Positions 25,301 through 40,300 of a DNA stretch of 64,000 nucleotides are shown here, in pieces (positions within the stretch are counted from its first letter, which is position 1; each line of letters starts with the position of its first letter). Under the pieces are notes generated by a model, which was not told the DNA's origin, did no database searches, and was given only the letters and a program-made list of their open reading frames with translations. Source of the stretch: Diphasiastrum complanatum (taxonomy: Eukaryota > Streptophyta > Lycopodiopsida > Lycopodiales > Lycopodiaceae); the NCBI GenBank assembly GCA_029204225.1, contig CM055093.1:32811777-32875776 (forward strand), written 5' to 3'. A program made the translations under genes and the position numbers.

Positions 25301-28300
25301 AAAAAATCACTGCAACAAAAGCATTTGCCAATGCTTCTCCATCTACGTAGTACAGAGCAACCTTTAACCTAGATGGATAGTTTCGCAGGAGAAAACACAG
25401 TATCAAATATGGGAGCAACAAGCATCTAGAGAGCAGTTGCAAGCTACTACGGAGCATTTGGTTGCAACCATGCAGCCTTCATCACTACTAGCTTCGACCA
25501 TGGCATCAACACGCTCTCCCCTCTTACTATCCTTATTCCTCCTAATTAGGCTCCAGTTCCTGTTATATAGCCTTATGTCACAGATCTCAATTGTTTATGA
25601 TTTCACAGACAATTCAACGTATACTTCGGTTCTTCTTATGGCAACGAATTCAACATTGGGTAAGGCAGACCTGAAAACCATTTTGAAACATATTCAACGA
25701 GTGACTTGCAAAACCTTCCAGTAGAGGTCCTACATTGCCTAGCTTCCACTTCGTGGTGGACTCCTAAGCGAGATCCTTTAGGTAGGAATCCACCTAGACT
25801 GTCCCCATCAATGGTAGCAGTGCCACCCCAGAGTCAGAAAACTTGTGCAGGCCGATATGATTTTTATCCTGATTTTTTGTTGGAAGCTTCCATCACAGTA
25901 AATGTTATACCAGCTTGCCAGTGTGTTTCAACGAGTACAAATGTTGCTAGAATAGCCCTTAATTTTCAGAAAAAGAAACACATCATGCCAACAATTGTTG
26001 AATTTTCCAAAACTCATGTTGAATCAGGAATTGAATGGTTTTTTAGATTACTTGAACTAGTTCATGATAAGATACAAAATGATTAGACGGTCCTTTCAGT
26101 AAAAGTCTAGCTTTCTGTTCAACCTCAAATAGAGATCATGTGACATGCATGATGCACGTAAAATCCAGCATTCAAAAAATTGGTGCATATAAAGAATCAA
26201 ACCTCAATAGTGAGATACACTTACGGCATCAGGAGTGGACCACGGATGTTCGCATCTACTTTTACAGGACCAAAACTTGCAGCTGGTAACTCCACTAGAT
26301 TAGGAACGTAGTCTTGCAAGGTCTCGTCCACAGGAAATTGTCCAGAAAAATCAATGTTGATAGCTGTTGGATCTGATTCACCCTGACATGTTCACAATGA
26401 TTGATTTCCTTAGTAAGAAGATTGCAGAGTGTTTTCAGCTACATGTTCTTTTCTCATGGATTTTTCATCACCTCCTTTTCCTTAACTTGGATCTACTGGC
26501 ACCATTCAATGCTATTGAAGGCCTTTCCTATTGAAATGCTAAGATTTTTTCAAACCATTATTTTTTAGCTGTTTATCTTTTAGAAAACAAAATCATCTTG
26601 CAATATCATTGAGGTAGCAGTTGTTACAATTCAAATCATAGTTGCAGCGCAATTCTGAATCGCGATTCAGAATCGCGATCAGAATCGCGATCCCGATTCG
26701 CGATTCGGTCCCAGAGTCGTGTAGAATCGGTTTTTTTTTTTTTTTTGAAATTTTTTAGGCAATATGGGTATCAGATGAAAGCTCTGATTGAGGGGATTAT
26801 GATTGTGTAGTTTGCCGACTGTTTCGGGTGCGAAACACCAAAAAATGTGTTTTCACTCGGGGAGTTGGAAGGCCAAATCATGAAGAGGCCTTGCCGTCGG
26901 GGCCGGGGTCTACCGGCAGCCCCCGGATCCCGCCATTGGGGGGCGTTGCCCCCCAAACCCCCCACCAGGGGGGCCCCCCAAACCCCCTACAGCTTCATGC
27001 TATATAGATACTGTAGATAAAAATGCTACCGCCCCCCTGTAGATAAAAATGGGGTCCAAATGCGGGCCGAGAAGGGCCCAATATTTATGCCCCCAACTGT
27101 ATGTACATTGCACTCACATCTCCAGTGAAACGATTGCAAAAGTGATCATCATCCATACAGTTGATAGTCCAAACAGTAGCATTAACATTTACTGAAAACA
27201 AGAGCAAATGACAACCGGATAGCTACTGAAAATAAGATCTGTTTGTGCCTCATCTACTGCACTTCTGAGAGGCAAAACGCTGGTTTGACCATTGATCCCC
27301 TAAAAAAATTTCAGACATAAGCTATTTTTCCCAAAAAAAAATATATATATATTTTTTTTTTTTTTGCGATTCTGGGTCGCAAATCGCGATTCGCAGAATC
27401 GCGACTCGCGAATCGCAGACCCAGTGAAGCGCGATTCGGTGCATCTATGATTCAGATAGTCTATAAAAGGTTGCCAACACTTATTAAAAACCTGTCAAGC
27501 AACTTTCAGATCAAGCTACACAGAAGCACAGGCAATTGCAACTAAGCACCAAGGCATCTGATTTGATTTTGGTTTCACTCATGTTGAATTTTAGTTGGTA
27601 AGCCTACATCAAGCAGGCAACTAAGATATAGAGCATTCTTAGGGGGCCTTAAAAAGAGCAGTTTTGAAATTTTCAAATTTGATTCAAATGAGACATTGTA
27701 CGTATAGGCTATTTATCATCCATAAAGGCCTCCACACATACTCAATTACTCGAATGCACAAAGCAGGCCTTCAGCACTCAAACAAACATCAAAAAGTTAC
27801 AAGATGGCAAGAACTTATGACAAAATCTGGTCAGATAGTGCCAGGAGAGCACAGATTTATACAATATAAGCAGTACCTCTCCAAGTGAATTTTGAATTAT
27901 GGCTATTGCATAGAGGCTAGAGCTATATTGATCCTATCAATTACAGATAGAGATAAACTACAAACCAAAAATATGCAATCAACGTTACAAGCTGACTCGA
28001 TCCAACTAAATGGGAAGGCACCTAAGATTGCAGAAACTTCTGATGGTTGATTAACACATAGGAGAACACCAGAGAGTGCTGTCAAAAGGGGATCTATACC
28101 TCATCCTCTGACTGTATCTATGTATATGTCACCAACCTATGACATCCTCTAGGGAAGAAACAAGTAATGTTTTGATGTATTTGATAGCTAAGTGCTCATG
28201 TCAACCATGCAACATATCTTGCCCCTCACACATAATATCTCAAAGTATATGGTTGCATGAAGGAGCAATCTGTTTAAGACCATAATTTTGGTCTTTAAAT

Positions 28301-31300
28301 TTACCTCCAAGCCTAAGTAGCTGTAATTGTATTATGAAAAATGTAAATTACATCCTCAAACCTAAGCACTTGCATTTAATTGTAACACATACCTAGGAAT
28401 AAATTTGTCATTTTTCAGACACCTTAAAACTACTTCTTCGATTTAACTTCCAGAGGGTCAATTAGAATCAGTTTGTATCGAACAGATTAAGATTTGTAAA
28501 GTAAAATTGCTCAGTATGCACATTTTCAAACCTCACTCAAAGGATGACCTTGAATCAAACAAAAGCCTTGAACATATGGTCCCTTGTAAGCATCAGCAGA
28601 AAACATTTCTACATGTTACAAGGAAAAATGGAGACATGGAGTGTCTATGAATCAAACATAAGTAGGCATGAAGGTAATACAAGAAATTGCAAGGCACAAA
28701 AATATGCCTACCTCCGGACAAATCCACATATCACCAGCCCCCCGGATTTCACCACCGGCAATTGGTGTAGCTTTGATACCAAAAATATCAGCAACCTGAA
28801 CCAATTTCCAAGTTTGAGCACATAACAAAACTTGGTATCTTATTTAGGGATAGTAATACCCCAAGATACGAAACAAACAAACTGTTGTACAGGATGTAGA
28901 CAATACTTTTCTTCCAACATTGATTTGAGTGAAAATTTCAAAAGGTTAGAAAAATCATGACATGTATCTCAAATGAATTTGACTAAGCTAGAGAACATTT
29001 TGAAGCTTATTACCCTGCTATCTTTGTAAAGATTCACATGCTGCTTTAAAAGATAGACCCAAAGAGTCCTAGATTTGTGTCATAGACTTGAATACGAATG
29101 TAAGCTTAATAGTCTAGACAAAAAAAATTAAAAGGCTTCCTAGCCATTAATTTCAATTTTCTAGTCATTAACTCCGAAGCAATAAGCTTGGCATTTGCCT
29201 TGATTATTTGGTCCCATACACCATTCTGGTCTGTGGAACTTAATAAAGATAATCTTTTATCTCTCTCACAAATGGCAAAGGAACTTGGAGAGATCCACGA
29301 AGTCAGCAAATGTGGCCATGGATGCAACAAGGCAAACATTAGATTTTTTTAACTACTATGCCAGACACACATTATGTACCCAGCAAAAGTACAATACATT
29401 CGATCAGCGAACATACAAAAACAATGGCAGGGCTGTACCCATGACCAAGAAATCATTGAACAAGAAAAAATTAGAAATACATTCGAACTTTTTTTTTTAA
29501 GTTTATTGGCCTTCAAAATATGAAATGAAACTTTGCATATTGTAGAGCCTCAGAAATGCTGATCTAAAGCTCTTCTCTAGCATGCGGATCAAAAAATTGA
29601 AAGGCAGTTTGTGAGTGCGCATAATCAAAAGATGAGATGGTGCAAGAGAATGGATTCAATGGAATGTCCTCCAAAGTACAAGGGTGCTGTTTGATGTTCA
29701 GGCTGTGTGCACATCACAAGGGTGGCAAGGTTGTGATCCTAATTTTGCTCATATAGTTGCATTAGCTGACTATAGCCATTCTGCAGAGCAGCATGTAGAG
29801 TTTTGACATGGCCTACGAGATGCTTGATATGGTTCACCATAATTAACATATCACAATAATTAGTGTAGGCAGATCCAAGCCATCTGACGGAGTGTCGTAA
29901 ATGGGTGAGATTCATGACTTCAAGAAATTTTAGGCCCCACAGAAGCCAAAAAATTGAGATCTACAACTCTAGCATGTCAAAATCATTAAAATAAAATTTA
30001 AACCACAAAAAGGGAATTAAACCTTGTCAAAAGGTTGAAAAACAACAAGTTGGAAGTTGAAACACAAACTTTCAAGAAATTACAAAAACTCAATGAGCCC
30101 TCAACTTTCAACCAAATTGCCTCAAATCTGATTAAATAGGGATCTGAAACTTTGATACCACAATTGGCATGTGCCAATCAATGACTTGTAGACACAATCC
30201 ATTAGAATCCATATTAGCGTCAAATGTGAAGAAATTATGAGTTATTCACGGAACTTGAAGAAAGTGCAAGAGCATTCAAAAATACCTCATAAATTATCCG
30301 AGAACCCATCAAATCATCCTGAAATGGATCTAAATCTGAGCACGATCGTTGTCATTCAATAGATCAAGCCTTACTAACTAGAGTGATCCAACACTCTCAT
30401 GTAGAAAGAATGGCACATGAACCAACACCACCATGAAAGCTCTCAAAGCAGCGCTCTAGAGACTTCCAAAACTCAAAATACACAAAATGATTAGCATGAC
30501 CTAAGCTATTATAATTGGATAAATGTTACTTGACTAGCTTGTTAACTCCCAGTTGACCATTGTCAGTCATAATAAACTCTTGTAAGATTTTCACACCCTA
30601 TGTTGCTCATTTAAAGGCTCCCATTGAGATTTTTAATCTCCCTTTAGCTCTTTCACATCAACCATTTATCTTATTAGCCAAATAATATGGCTAAGAATAG
30701 CTAGCACCTGACATTACTAACTTCCATTGCTGGCAACGTGACATAAGATAAAAAGGACCGCATGTACAAATAAAATTTCATGACCCAGAATTTTCTAACT
30801 AGATTACCTTTCATAACAAAATCAATGTGAATGACCTAGTGGTAGCTAATGTTTTCGGTGTGATACTAATAAATGCACTTGAAGTACGTAATATATATTT
30901 TTCCTGCCTCCACAGGATCAGAAACAAAGGATCTAGCAGTTCTTGTGGTATTTATCTTAACTATAAAATTTCATGACCCAGAATTTTCTAACTAGATTAC
31001 CTTTCATAACAAAATCAATGTGAATGACCTAGTGGTAGCTAAAGTTTTCGGTGTGATACTAATAAATGCACTTGAAGTACGTAATATATTTTTTTCCTGC
31101 CTCCACAGGATCAGAAACAAAGGATCTAGCAGTTCTTGTGGTATTTATCTTAACTTTCATAGTGATTCTGTGTCAAAAATACGAACTTGTAGCAAGTTTC
31201 ACCAGATTAGAAACAGGAACAGGAACTATAGTGCTGGTCAATAGTCAGCTTACACAATTATCAGAATTGAAGGTAAAGTTGGCCGAAACAGAAGAAAAAG

Positions 31301-34300
31301 CTACACGGTCATATGCAGCCACAGCTCCTTTAGCATTGTCTCGTTGTATTGCAGCAGATGCCACAGAAGGAGGCATCGTAGATGTGATATCCATCGTGTG
31401 TTTAATGCTCTCTGCACTGCCATCAAAAATAGGTGCATCTAGAGGACCTCGGCAATAGACAATTGCTCTTACCACACCTGAAAGCTGCAAAACCACTGAA
31501 GTAAGGCTCCTACAAACTTTGAATACCAGTGTTCACTGGAACTTAGGGCTCTGTGATGTTCTTGCTTGTAAACAATGTGAGTTTACGATCACCACAAAGA
31601 AACTGAAAATCTAAACATCACCAGATTGGCACCTAGTTTTGGAAACTAAAAGTATGACTTGTACGCATGCATAGTAAAATTTACTATCTTAAAGTTGAGC
31701 GAGCATCGAACTAACAAACATAAGTTATAATCATTTTTTCCCCTCAGAAATGATAACATAAAACAGTACATAGATTTGCAACTTGCTACAATCAGAACAC
31801 ATGTTTATAACTTATACTCACAGGAAATGGAGGGGGTTGGACATCAAGGGTATCCATCAATGCATTTACCTCCACTCCTGAAGCCTATCCTAGTTAACAC
31901 ACATGCCAACACATAAGGTCCAGAAAAGGAACACTTTTGTTTTGTTCCATATAAAAGCTTGTCCATAAATTAGTCAACACTCAGGCTCTAGGATGTTACT
32001 CAACCCATGACAATAACAAATCATGGGATATTAAATGGAATTTTTTTAAAAACAGCAGCCCATAGCACAGTCACACAATCTAGATGCAGAAACATTGGCT
32101 AGCTGAATGAGCTTAGAACTTCCAAGTGAACGAATGTCTGTGACTTGATCTGACTTTTGACTAACAAAATCACCATGCTGCCCTCAAATAACATAAATGC
32201 ACCCATACAAATGACAGAAACAAAAGTTACCACCCTAAAAAATCTGACTTCAATAGGTACCTGACAGCTCAGCCTGTACTCGCCACTCTCAGGATTCAAG
32301 TCAATGTCTCCTGAAACATTCAGTGGAATGGCACCATAACATCCAACTGCATTGTGGAAGAAAACTCGCTGATCTTGAAAGAAAAGTGTTCCATGTACAC
32401 CCTGATTCAATAAGCACAGCATTACATACTCATTTAGCAGAAAAAAAGTCAAAAAACTTAAGACAAAACATTGCCACCATACTTGAAATATTATAAGTGC
32501 CTGAGTAAAAAGCGTGTAGAGTTTCCTGGCGTCACTTCATTTTGAATTTGATGCACAACAACAATCATTTCTACTATGTCTGCTCTCAGTCCACATGGTT
32601 TGTTAGTTATTATGAATCATTTGATGAAAAGCATTTAAGTCAGTGTATGTAGATCCATGTTACATCAAGACGAGTTTAGTGTATGCTTGAAGTCCAATAC
32701 ACATTCATCGATGGAGCATTTGTTGGGTAGGCAGAATATGACTTTTTTTCTTGAGATTTCAGGAGTGAACTGGGTCCAAACTTCAAAGCACGGTCATATA
32801 ATGAATAATTTCTTAGGAACAAAAATGCAATCAAGGAAAATGGCCTCTCCATGTTAGAGTTTTAGTTCTGATGTCCATCTCAATGTCTGTTATTGCAAGA
32901 CACAACAAAGTGAGTAGAGAGCATCTGCTAGGATTGTGAGAAGCTGTAAAGTTATGGACTACAGGATACAGGCCTATATGCTTCTGACCCGCACTGGGTC
33001 CTTTTTTATGACATTGACTGGCCTTGGGCCCTTATTATATCGCAAATATTTCAGCACATGCTCCTAGTTTTACCTATTTTCACATCAGCCCATGGTTGTG
33101 CTACTTGGATCTAGCCTGGGTTGCCCTGGGGGCCTCAACCCCCCTCCTACTCTTTTGCCTCCTCACACAGTTTCATAACTTCATGGAAGTGGAATATCTA
33201 CCTATGATCGAGCCCACTTTAAAAGAACATTGCTCCTCGCGGGTCTTCACGGAGAGGGTAAGACTCATGGCCAAAACCCTCAATGTCATGGTAACTGAGT
33301 ATAGCTTTGAAGATGTTGCACTCACTTTGGAGGCCTTAAAGTCAAAGGATGCGAGTGGATCTTCAATGCTGGAGTATAGGAAGTTTGAGAAACTATTTAG
33401 GTTGAACATTTAGGAGGCTAAAAGCTATCTTTCCAAGCTCCATGTGTACAGGATGTAATCCCCTCCCCCATTTAAATTGTTTTAATTAGGGTGAACCTTT
33501 TAAAAACGGGCACCCCACCCCACCTTTCCCCGGCCAAGTATTTTTCAACGAAAGAAGCCTTCAAACCCATCCCTCACTATGTAGAAAAGCCTACATAATC
33601 CACAAATGGACCCAACATTGTTTTCCAAAAATTGGCATGCAAAAAAATTTGTCAAAATTTCCAAATCATGAATCTTAAGTCTTATGTCGAGCATGTGGCT
33701 CCTTAAAAGCCCAAAATCTCTTTGACATGTGGCTTTTCTAAGGAAACATCACAAAGTTTACCAAACACTACTCCTACTCTTTTAACTTTGTTTTTTGGAG
33801 GTTTGTTTTTTTGTTTTGGGGCAACTCTCTTTAACCCCCTCCCCATGGGCCACAAATAACTAAAAGAATGAAGTTAATCAAAGCTGAGAAATCTCCTAAT
33901 ATGAAATAGAAGATTTACAAAAGCTATGCTCTGCATAATTTACACCCATGATTTGGATCCTTCACAAATGGCATGATGGTATATGAAAGTATTGAAATCT
34001 AGATCCTAACCCACAGCTGAACTTATCACATAATGTGGATAGAAGGTTAAACAATTTGATTTCATCCCACCTAAAGTAGTATGTGTTGGCATTTGTCTTT
34101 AGTCCATGGTTTAGTTGTAGTGTTGTTTGAATACTCAAATATGGAAGGATCCAATCTCCACTTGCAAAAGGGCATGATGTGTTCAAAATACTTGTAAACA
34201 ACCCTCTTAATCCTGATTGACACCATGACAGATTAAAGTACTTAAAACCAAAGGTGTAGCATCGCTTCAACAAAGGGACGTCAAGCCGCTCATATGTCAC

Positions 34301-37300
34301 TACTCCCAAGCACAACAGCTATAGAAGGCCAACTCTTCTGATGATGGAGTGTCCATCATCTAGTCTGCCATCAACAGTTTAACCACTGTACAACATCTGG
34401 TTATATGTGGAGTGGGGGTCCGTAGGAGGGCGCACTATTTTCCCTCCACATTTTGCCTCCCTTTACTTTTGAATTCCTATTTTAGGGTTCATTGGTAGGG
34501 TATCTATAGGGGCATTTGTACACTCATTTTTCAGATTATTGATTGGTATTGCTTGGGATCTTCGTGAGAGAACCTATTGTCTTGTCTATTGCTTGTAGGG
34601 CTTTAGTCTATTGCTGTCTTTTATGCTTCATTGATTCAACACCTGAGATTTTGATCATAACTTGGTATCAGAGCACTTTCCTGATTGCTGAGCGCCATGC
34701 TATAGATGTTGTCGCCTATGCTCCTTATTTCGATATTATTCATGGGTCTACGGTTGCTCTTTCAAATGCTTTGGCTACTCCAGTAGATCTCCATATGGCA
34801 TATGGTTATACATTTCATGATGGTTCTATTGTATACTCACTAGCTGATTTTGCTAATACCCGTCTAGATGAGTATGTGGTTCTTCTAGATGCATATTTAG
34901 GCCAGAACTTATCGGTTGATGCTTCTGTTATTATGCCTACGTATGTTGTTCCATTTGTGGATCATATTATTCTAGATGCGGGGCAAGAGTATATTGCTTT
35001 AGTGGATATAGGCAATACACATTCATTTATTAGCAGTTACATTTCCACCTAGATTCATGCTACACTTGTTCCTACTTCCCAGCCTCTCAGTGTTGAGGTT
35101 GCTCGTTCCCATTCTTTTCCCAGTTCTCAGATGATTCAGGGCTTGGATTATCGCATTGGTGATTTTTCTGGTCAGGCAGATTTCTACATCATTTCTCTGG
35201 AGCACTATGACATTATTTTTGGTGCAGACTGGTTCTCTTCACTTGGTACTATTGTTGTGGATCTCTCTCAGCAGACACTTTCCTTTACTCATGCTGGTCA
35301 GCATCATTCACTTGCTGGTATTGATTCCCAGGGTGACTATCAGTTGGTTACCGGGAAGTAGTTTATGCGTAGCCTGCCAAAGGCTCAGGATGCAGCTCTT
35401 TTTTCCATTCAGAGTACATGAGCTGCTGCTTCACTTTCACCATCCGTGGGTCCTCTTCCTTAGGTTGATGCTGCTCCGGATTTACAGGTTGTTGTTGTGT
35501 GCCTTGTGCCTATATGTCTTGATTCACAGATATTGTATTCAGTGGTCATTCTTGGTTTCATTGATATTGAGGCCGTATACCTCGGTGGTATTTCTACTAT
35601 TGCTTTTGCGCATACCTCAGATAGTCCTCCTGGTTCGGAGGTTGGTGCAGTATCTTCTCCATTGGTCTCTACATCTCCATCTCTTGAGTCCGTTATGGCC
35701 GATGTTCTTGCTGATTTCTATGGGTTCTTCACGGGTCCACGTTTGATGGTTCCCTCGCTATTGGTGATCAGGTTGTATCTTCTTTCACTTTACTCCATGG
35801 ATCTCTGCTTGAGGTTTGTGATCTACCTCATGATATTTCTACGGTTCCTTTAATGATTCATGCGCCTTCGGCCCTTACCGTTACACATTTTCCATCCGAG
35901 AAAATTTGCCAGATGGTCACTATTACTTATCTAGGGTATTTATATGCTGGGAACTTTCTAGATGAGTATACGGGCATCCTTCAGTCTCCTTGTGTTTCTA
36001 CATATAGGTTTGCTGCAGTCCATGCCGATGCTATGGATATATGGCATTCTTGGTTATTACATATAGCTTGGTTTCCATTTGGACCTGTTGATTGGTGCTG
36101 GTTTTTCCATATTTATATCGAGACACCCCTATTACCCTCAGTACCTTTTTGGAGTATCAGGATCCCAGATGTGTCGGCCTTTTACTACGAGAGATGCTTA
36201 TGTTGAGAGCCTCTTTGCTACCATCGGAGAGTATTACTGATTCTGGCCAGCATCTCATTACTAGCTTCTTTCGGAAGCGGGAGCGCGATGACCTATCAGA
36301 TGATGAGGCAGTCATACCGGTGAGGGCGAAGGCCCAACGTGCCTAGCCACCACCTCTTGCCAGATCTACACGCGCCTCCAGAGCTACCAGAGCTCCTCGA
36401 CCACAGATCACAGCTTCTATGAGTATCAGATGTTTTTTTCGAGATTGATATTTTACTCTTCCTTTTCCTTTCCTCAGCAGAGCAGGCAGTTAAGCTCTTG
36501 CACCTGTACCAACTTCAGAGTTGGAGGTTAAGCTTCCCCTAGCGCTACAGCTCCTTCACTGTCCACCATCGTTGCCGCTTCGCTGTCCCCTAGCGCTACA
36601 GCTCCTTCACTGTCCACCAGCGCTCCAGATTCCATCATTACAAAAGTCCCTTTCTCGCTGTCCAGCGCTACAGAGGCCCCACTATTGTTTCCAATCCGTA
36701 TGCAACTGCTTCCAATGCTGCTCAGAGCCCTAATGATGGTACTGTTGCGGTTACAGATGGAGCCATATGCGGTATGAAGGATAAGACCGTGTTGCCTACA
36801 GTCCATACTCCTTGCCCTCCACCTGCTCACTCCTCTTTCTTGATACCTAAGATCTATACACCTGCCAAGTCATTTGAGCAATACATTTTCTCTTACATCG
36901 AGCAAATCAAAAACGAGTCCATCTCTCTACGCAAAGAAATGGGATAGCTTCAAACGGTCATTCAAACTATGGCCGCTGAACGAGAGATCATGTTAGCCCG
37001 GATTACTTCTTTGGAGGCAACAATAAGCAAACAAGGAGAACCTACAAAGATTCAAGAGTTGGAAGAGAAGATAGAGCAACATAAGGCTGAGACAAAATCG
37101 TGGGCTTCTTTGTTCAAGGAGGATGTTAGGGAGGGTACACCATCCTTCAACCGAGTCATTTCGGCCACCATATCCGAAAAGTGAATGCGAGAATACAAAT
37201 CCCTGAATATTAGGGTCCGCGGAGTTGAAGACACCAACGATCCAATGACCGAAGCAGCCAACTTTCTTTCAAGCACACTCTCCCACCACTCCGAAGGGTT

Positions 37301-40300
37301 GGAGAGAGCTTGGAGAACCAAGAGAGACCCTTCTACACTCATAGTTCACTTCACGAATTTGGAAGAGAGACAGGCAACCCTCAAACTGCGGGCCAAGCTT
37401 AGAGGTACACTTATATTTATGGATGACGATCTCACTCCCATGCAAGTTGCGGATCGGAAAAAAGCATTCAGTGAGGCAAAAGCTTTGGGGAAGAGGGTAA
37501 GTTATCGAGATGGCAAGGCTCGATACATTGATCCTCCGAATCCTGACAAATAGGGATTAAGGCCCTTCGGACTAAGTAGCGGTTCGGGGGGTCCTTCTCG
37601 AGCATTGCGGTTGAGGTTATGGAACTACAATGGCATTCACACTTCAGCTACTGCCAACGATTTTAGAGACTTTTGTGCGGAGGGTGATCTCTTCCTATTT
37701 ACCGAGACACATGAGTTTGGAAAGAGGTCTACCGGTTATTATGGGTTTTTGCTGGTACTCTGCACATCGGAGGTCGACGAGAGCATTGACAGATCGGGGT
37801 TCTGGTGGGGTGGCCTGCTTAGTCCACGACTTCATTCGGCCTTGGGTCGAGTTGGATCATACAGATGAGCGAGCTCGCTATATTTGGATTCCGGTGGACC
37901 GGACTTTGATGGGACTGAACCGTGACCTCTTTCGGGCCATTTGTTATTTCCCACCAGTTAAGAATAGAGCCACAGCTGATCTAGAGCTAAGCTATGAAAG
38001 CATCACATAAGCAAGACTTAAGCTATGAAAGCAGCACATAAGCAAGACTTAACCCTAGAAAGCAGAAAAGAGAGAGATTAAGGAGACTAAAGAGAGAGAT
38101 CAATATCATCAGTTGAATAACAAATGACACAGTTTCCCTACTTATAGCCAAGAGGAAGTCCTAAAAGGAAGCTTCCGGTCTCCAGTAATATGTCCAAAAA
38201 TGGCCTAATAATGAATAATAAGGCCAAAGGCCAACCATACAGTCTAAGTGTCACTAATGAATAAAAAAGGGCCCAAGGCCTGCTTATGCATAAAGTAAAG
38301 TAAATGTAAATGGACGCGGCGAATGTAATGAGCCGAGTCCATAACTCTCCCTGGCACAAAAGAAAAAGACCCAACTGCCGAAAAGAAACTGGATCAAGTA
38401 GCAGCAAGCCCTGGTGAATCAACAACTAGAACAACATTTGATGTAGAGGAATCAACAAGTGCAGCAAGAGCACGAGCCTGATCCGCAAGTGATGGTGTAT
38501 GATAAAAGACATCAATAGGCTACCATGTGGCCTCCTCAATAGGACGGCCATCCCACTGGACCAAAAACTGAATCCGTCGGCGGCGTCGACTATGGTATAG
38601 ACGAACCTGTAATATAGCAGCAGGTAAAAATGGAAATACCTTTGGAGCAGTAGGAAACTCAGCATCACAAGGAGCGTCATCCTCAATAGCAGCACGTAAT
38701 AAACTGACATGGAATACATCACAGGCGCGTGTGGAAGCAGGAAGTTGTAAGCGATATGTAACTGGACTAAGAACCTCCAAAATGCGATAAGGCCCATAAT
38801 AGCGTGGTGCAAGCTTCTCAGTAGAAGCATGGCCCTGGACAAAATGATGACGTGCAAACCGTAGGCGTAGATAAACCATATCTCCAAGCTGAAACTCAAC
38901 ATGGCGGCAGTGACGATCAACTAAGGTCTGATAATGCTACTGAACGTGCTGTAAATCAGAACTGGCCCGGGTAATAAGCTCTCGAGCACCAAGGTATCCA
39001 AAAAGCCCGAGAAGGTAGAACTGCATCAGCAACAGGAAGCCAATAAGGAAACTGGAAAAGAGATGGACACTCATCGCGAATAGCCGCATGATACACGTAA
39101 CCATCAACCATATGTGCAAGGTGCCCCAAGAAAAGATAGCAGCATCGGAAGACTAGCACCAAGGAGATCATCCTGACAAAGGATAGCTTAAAATGGAGAA
39201 ATATGCATCAACATGGTCAAAAGCCCAAGGTATCCATAGGGCCCATGAATGAGAAGTAGCAATGGCATACAGTACCCTCAAGGCCCATATCACGAGAAGA
39301 GCAGCATGCCAAAAGCTCCAGAAGGTCCAAGAAATCAATGCATCATCTAAAAAGACATGATGAAAATAGTAGCAACAAATCTAGTAATAGTAGAGGCCCC
39401 AACTGACAAACTGTAGCCGAAAAACTCATCCAGAAAGGCCTCATATGGACATACCAATCCATCATAGGATACACCAAAAACGGATGGAGAATCGGATGAC
39501 CCATCGGAACTGGCCGCAAGTGCAATCCCAAAGTACACACCAGGCGCACAAGTGAGGAATAGAAGAAATGCACTGGAACGAGGAACAGGTTCCGCAACAT
39601 CAGTAGAAAGCATCGGAGCAATATCCACATGTAGCTGGGAATGAGTATCAAAGCACATATGAGCAACACTGAAGTATATGGCGGCAACATCCCCAAAAAC
39701 TATCCAAGAGAGAAGAAGGAATTCTCTCAAGGTACCCTGATGGTCTCGGAACACCAGAACAAAGTGGCAACTCAGCATCGGAGACCAAGCGATATGGAGC
39801 AACCTGAAATGACAAGAAACCTGAAGATCACCCAGACAAACAGTAGCTGGAACGGAGGCAATAACCCAAGCCAACAGGATATGCCAAGCTTGACAATGAG
39901 CAACAATCCAAGGAACAGATAGAGAGCCACATGCATAATCATAAAGATATCCGCACCATATGGAAAAACCAGCACCAATCAACAGGTCCAAATGAAAACC
40001 AAGCTACATGAATAACCAGGAATGCCATATATCCATAGCATCGGCATGGACTGCAGCAAACCTATATGTAGAAACACCAGGAGACGGAATGATGTCCGTG
40101 TACTCATCTAGAAAGATCCCAGCATATAAATACCCTAGATAAGTAATAGTGACCATCTGGCAAATTTTCTCGGATGGAAAATGTGTAACGGTAAGGGCCG
40201 AAGGCGCATGAATCATTAAAGGAACCGTAGAAATATCATGAGGTAGATCACAAACCTCAAGCAGAGATCCATGGAATAAAGCGAAAGAAGATACAACCTG

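Noticed and set aside
33024-33413. 129-codon plus-strand open frame in the giant intron
   Set aside because: No recognisable motif, opposite strand to the host gene, and no supporting element structure. It is not called as a gene.
34663-34674. tRNA-like sequence TGGTATCAGAGC (also 42906-42917, 21592-21603, 56889-56900)
   Set aside because: These are retrotransposon primer-binding sites complementary to initiator tRNA-Met, not tRNA genes.
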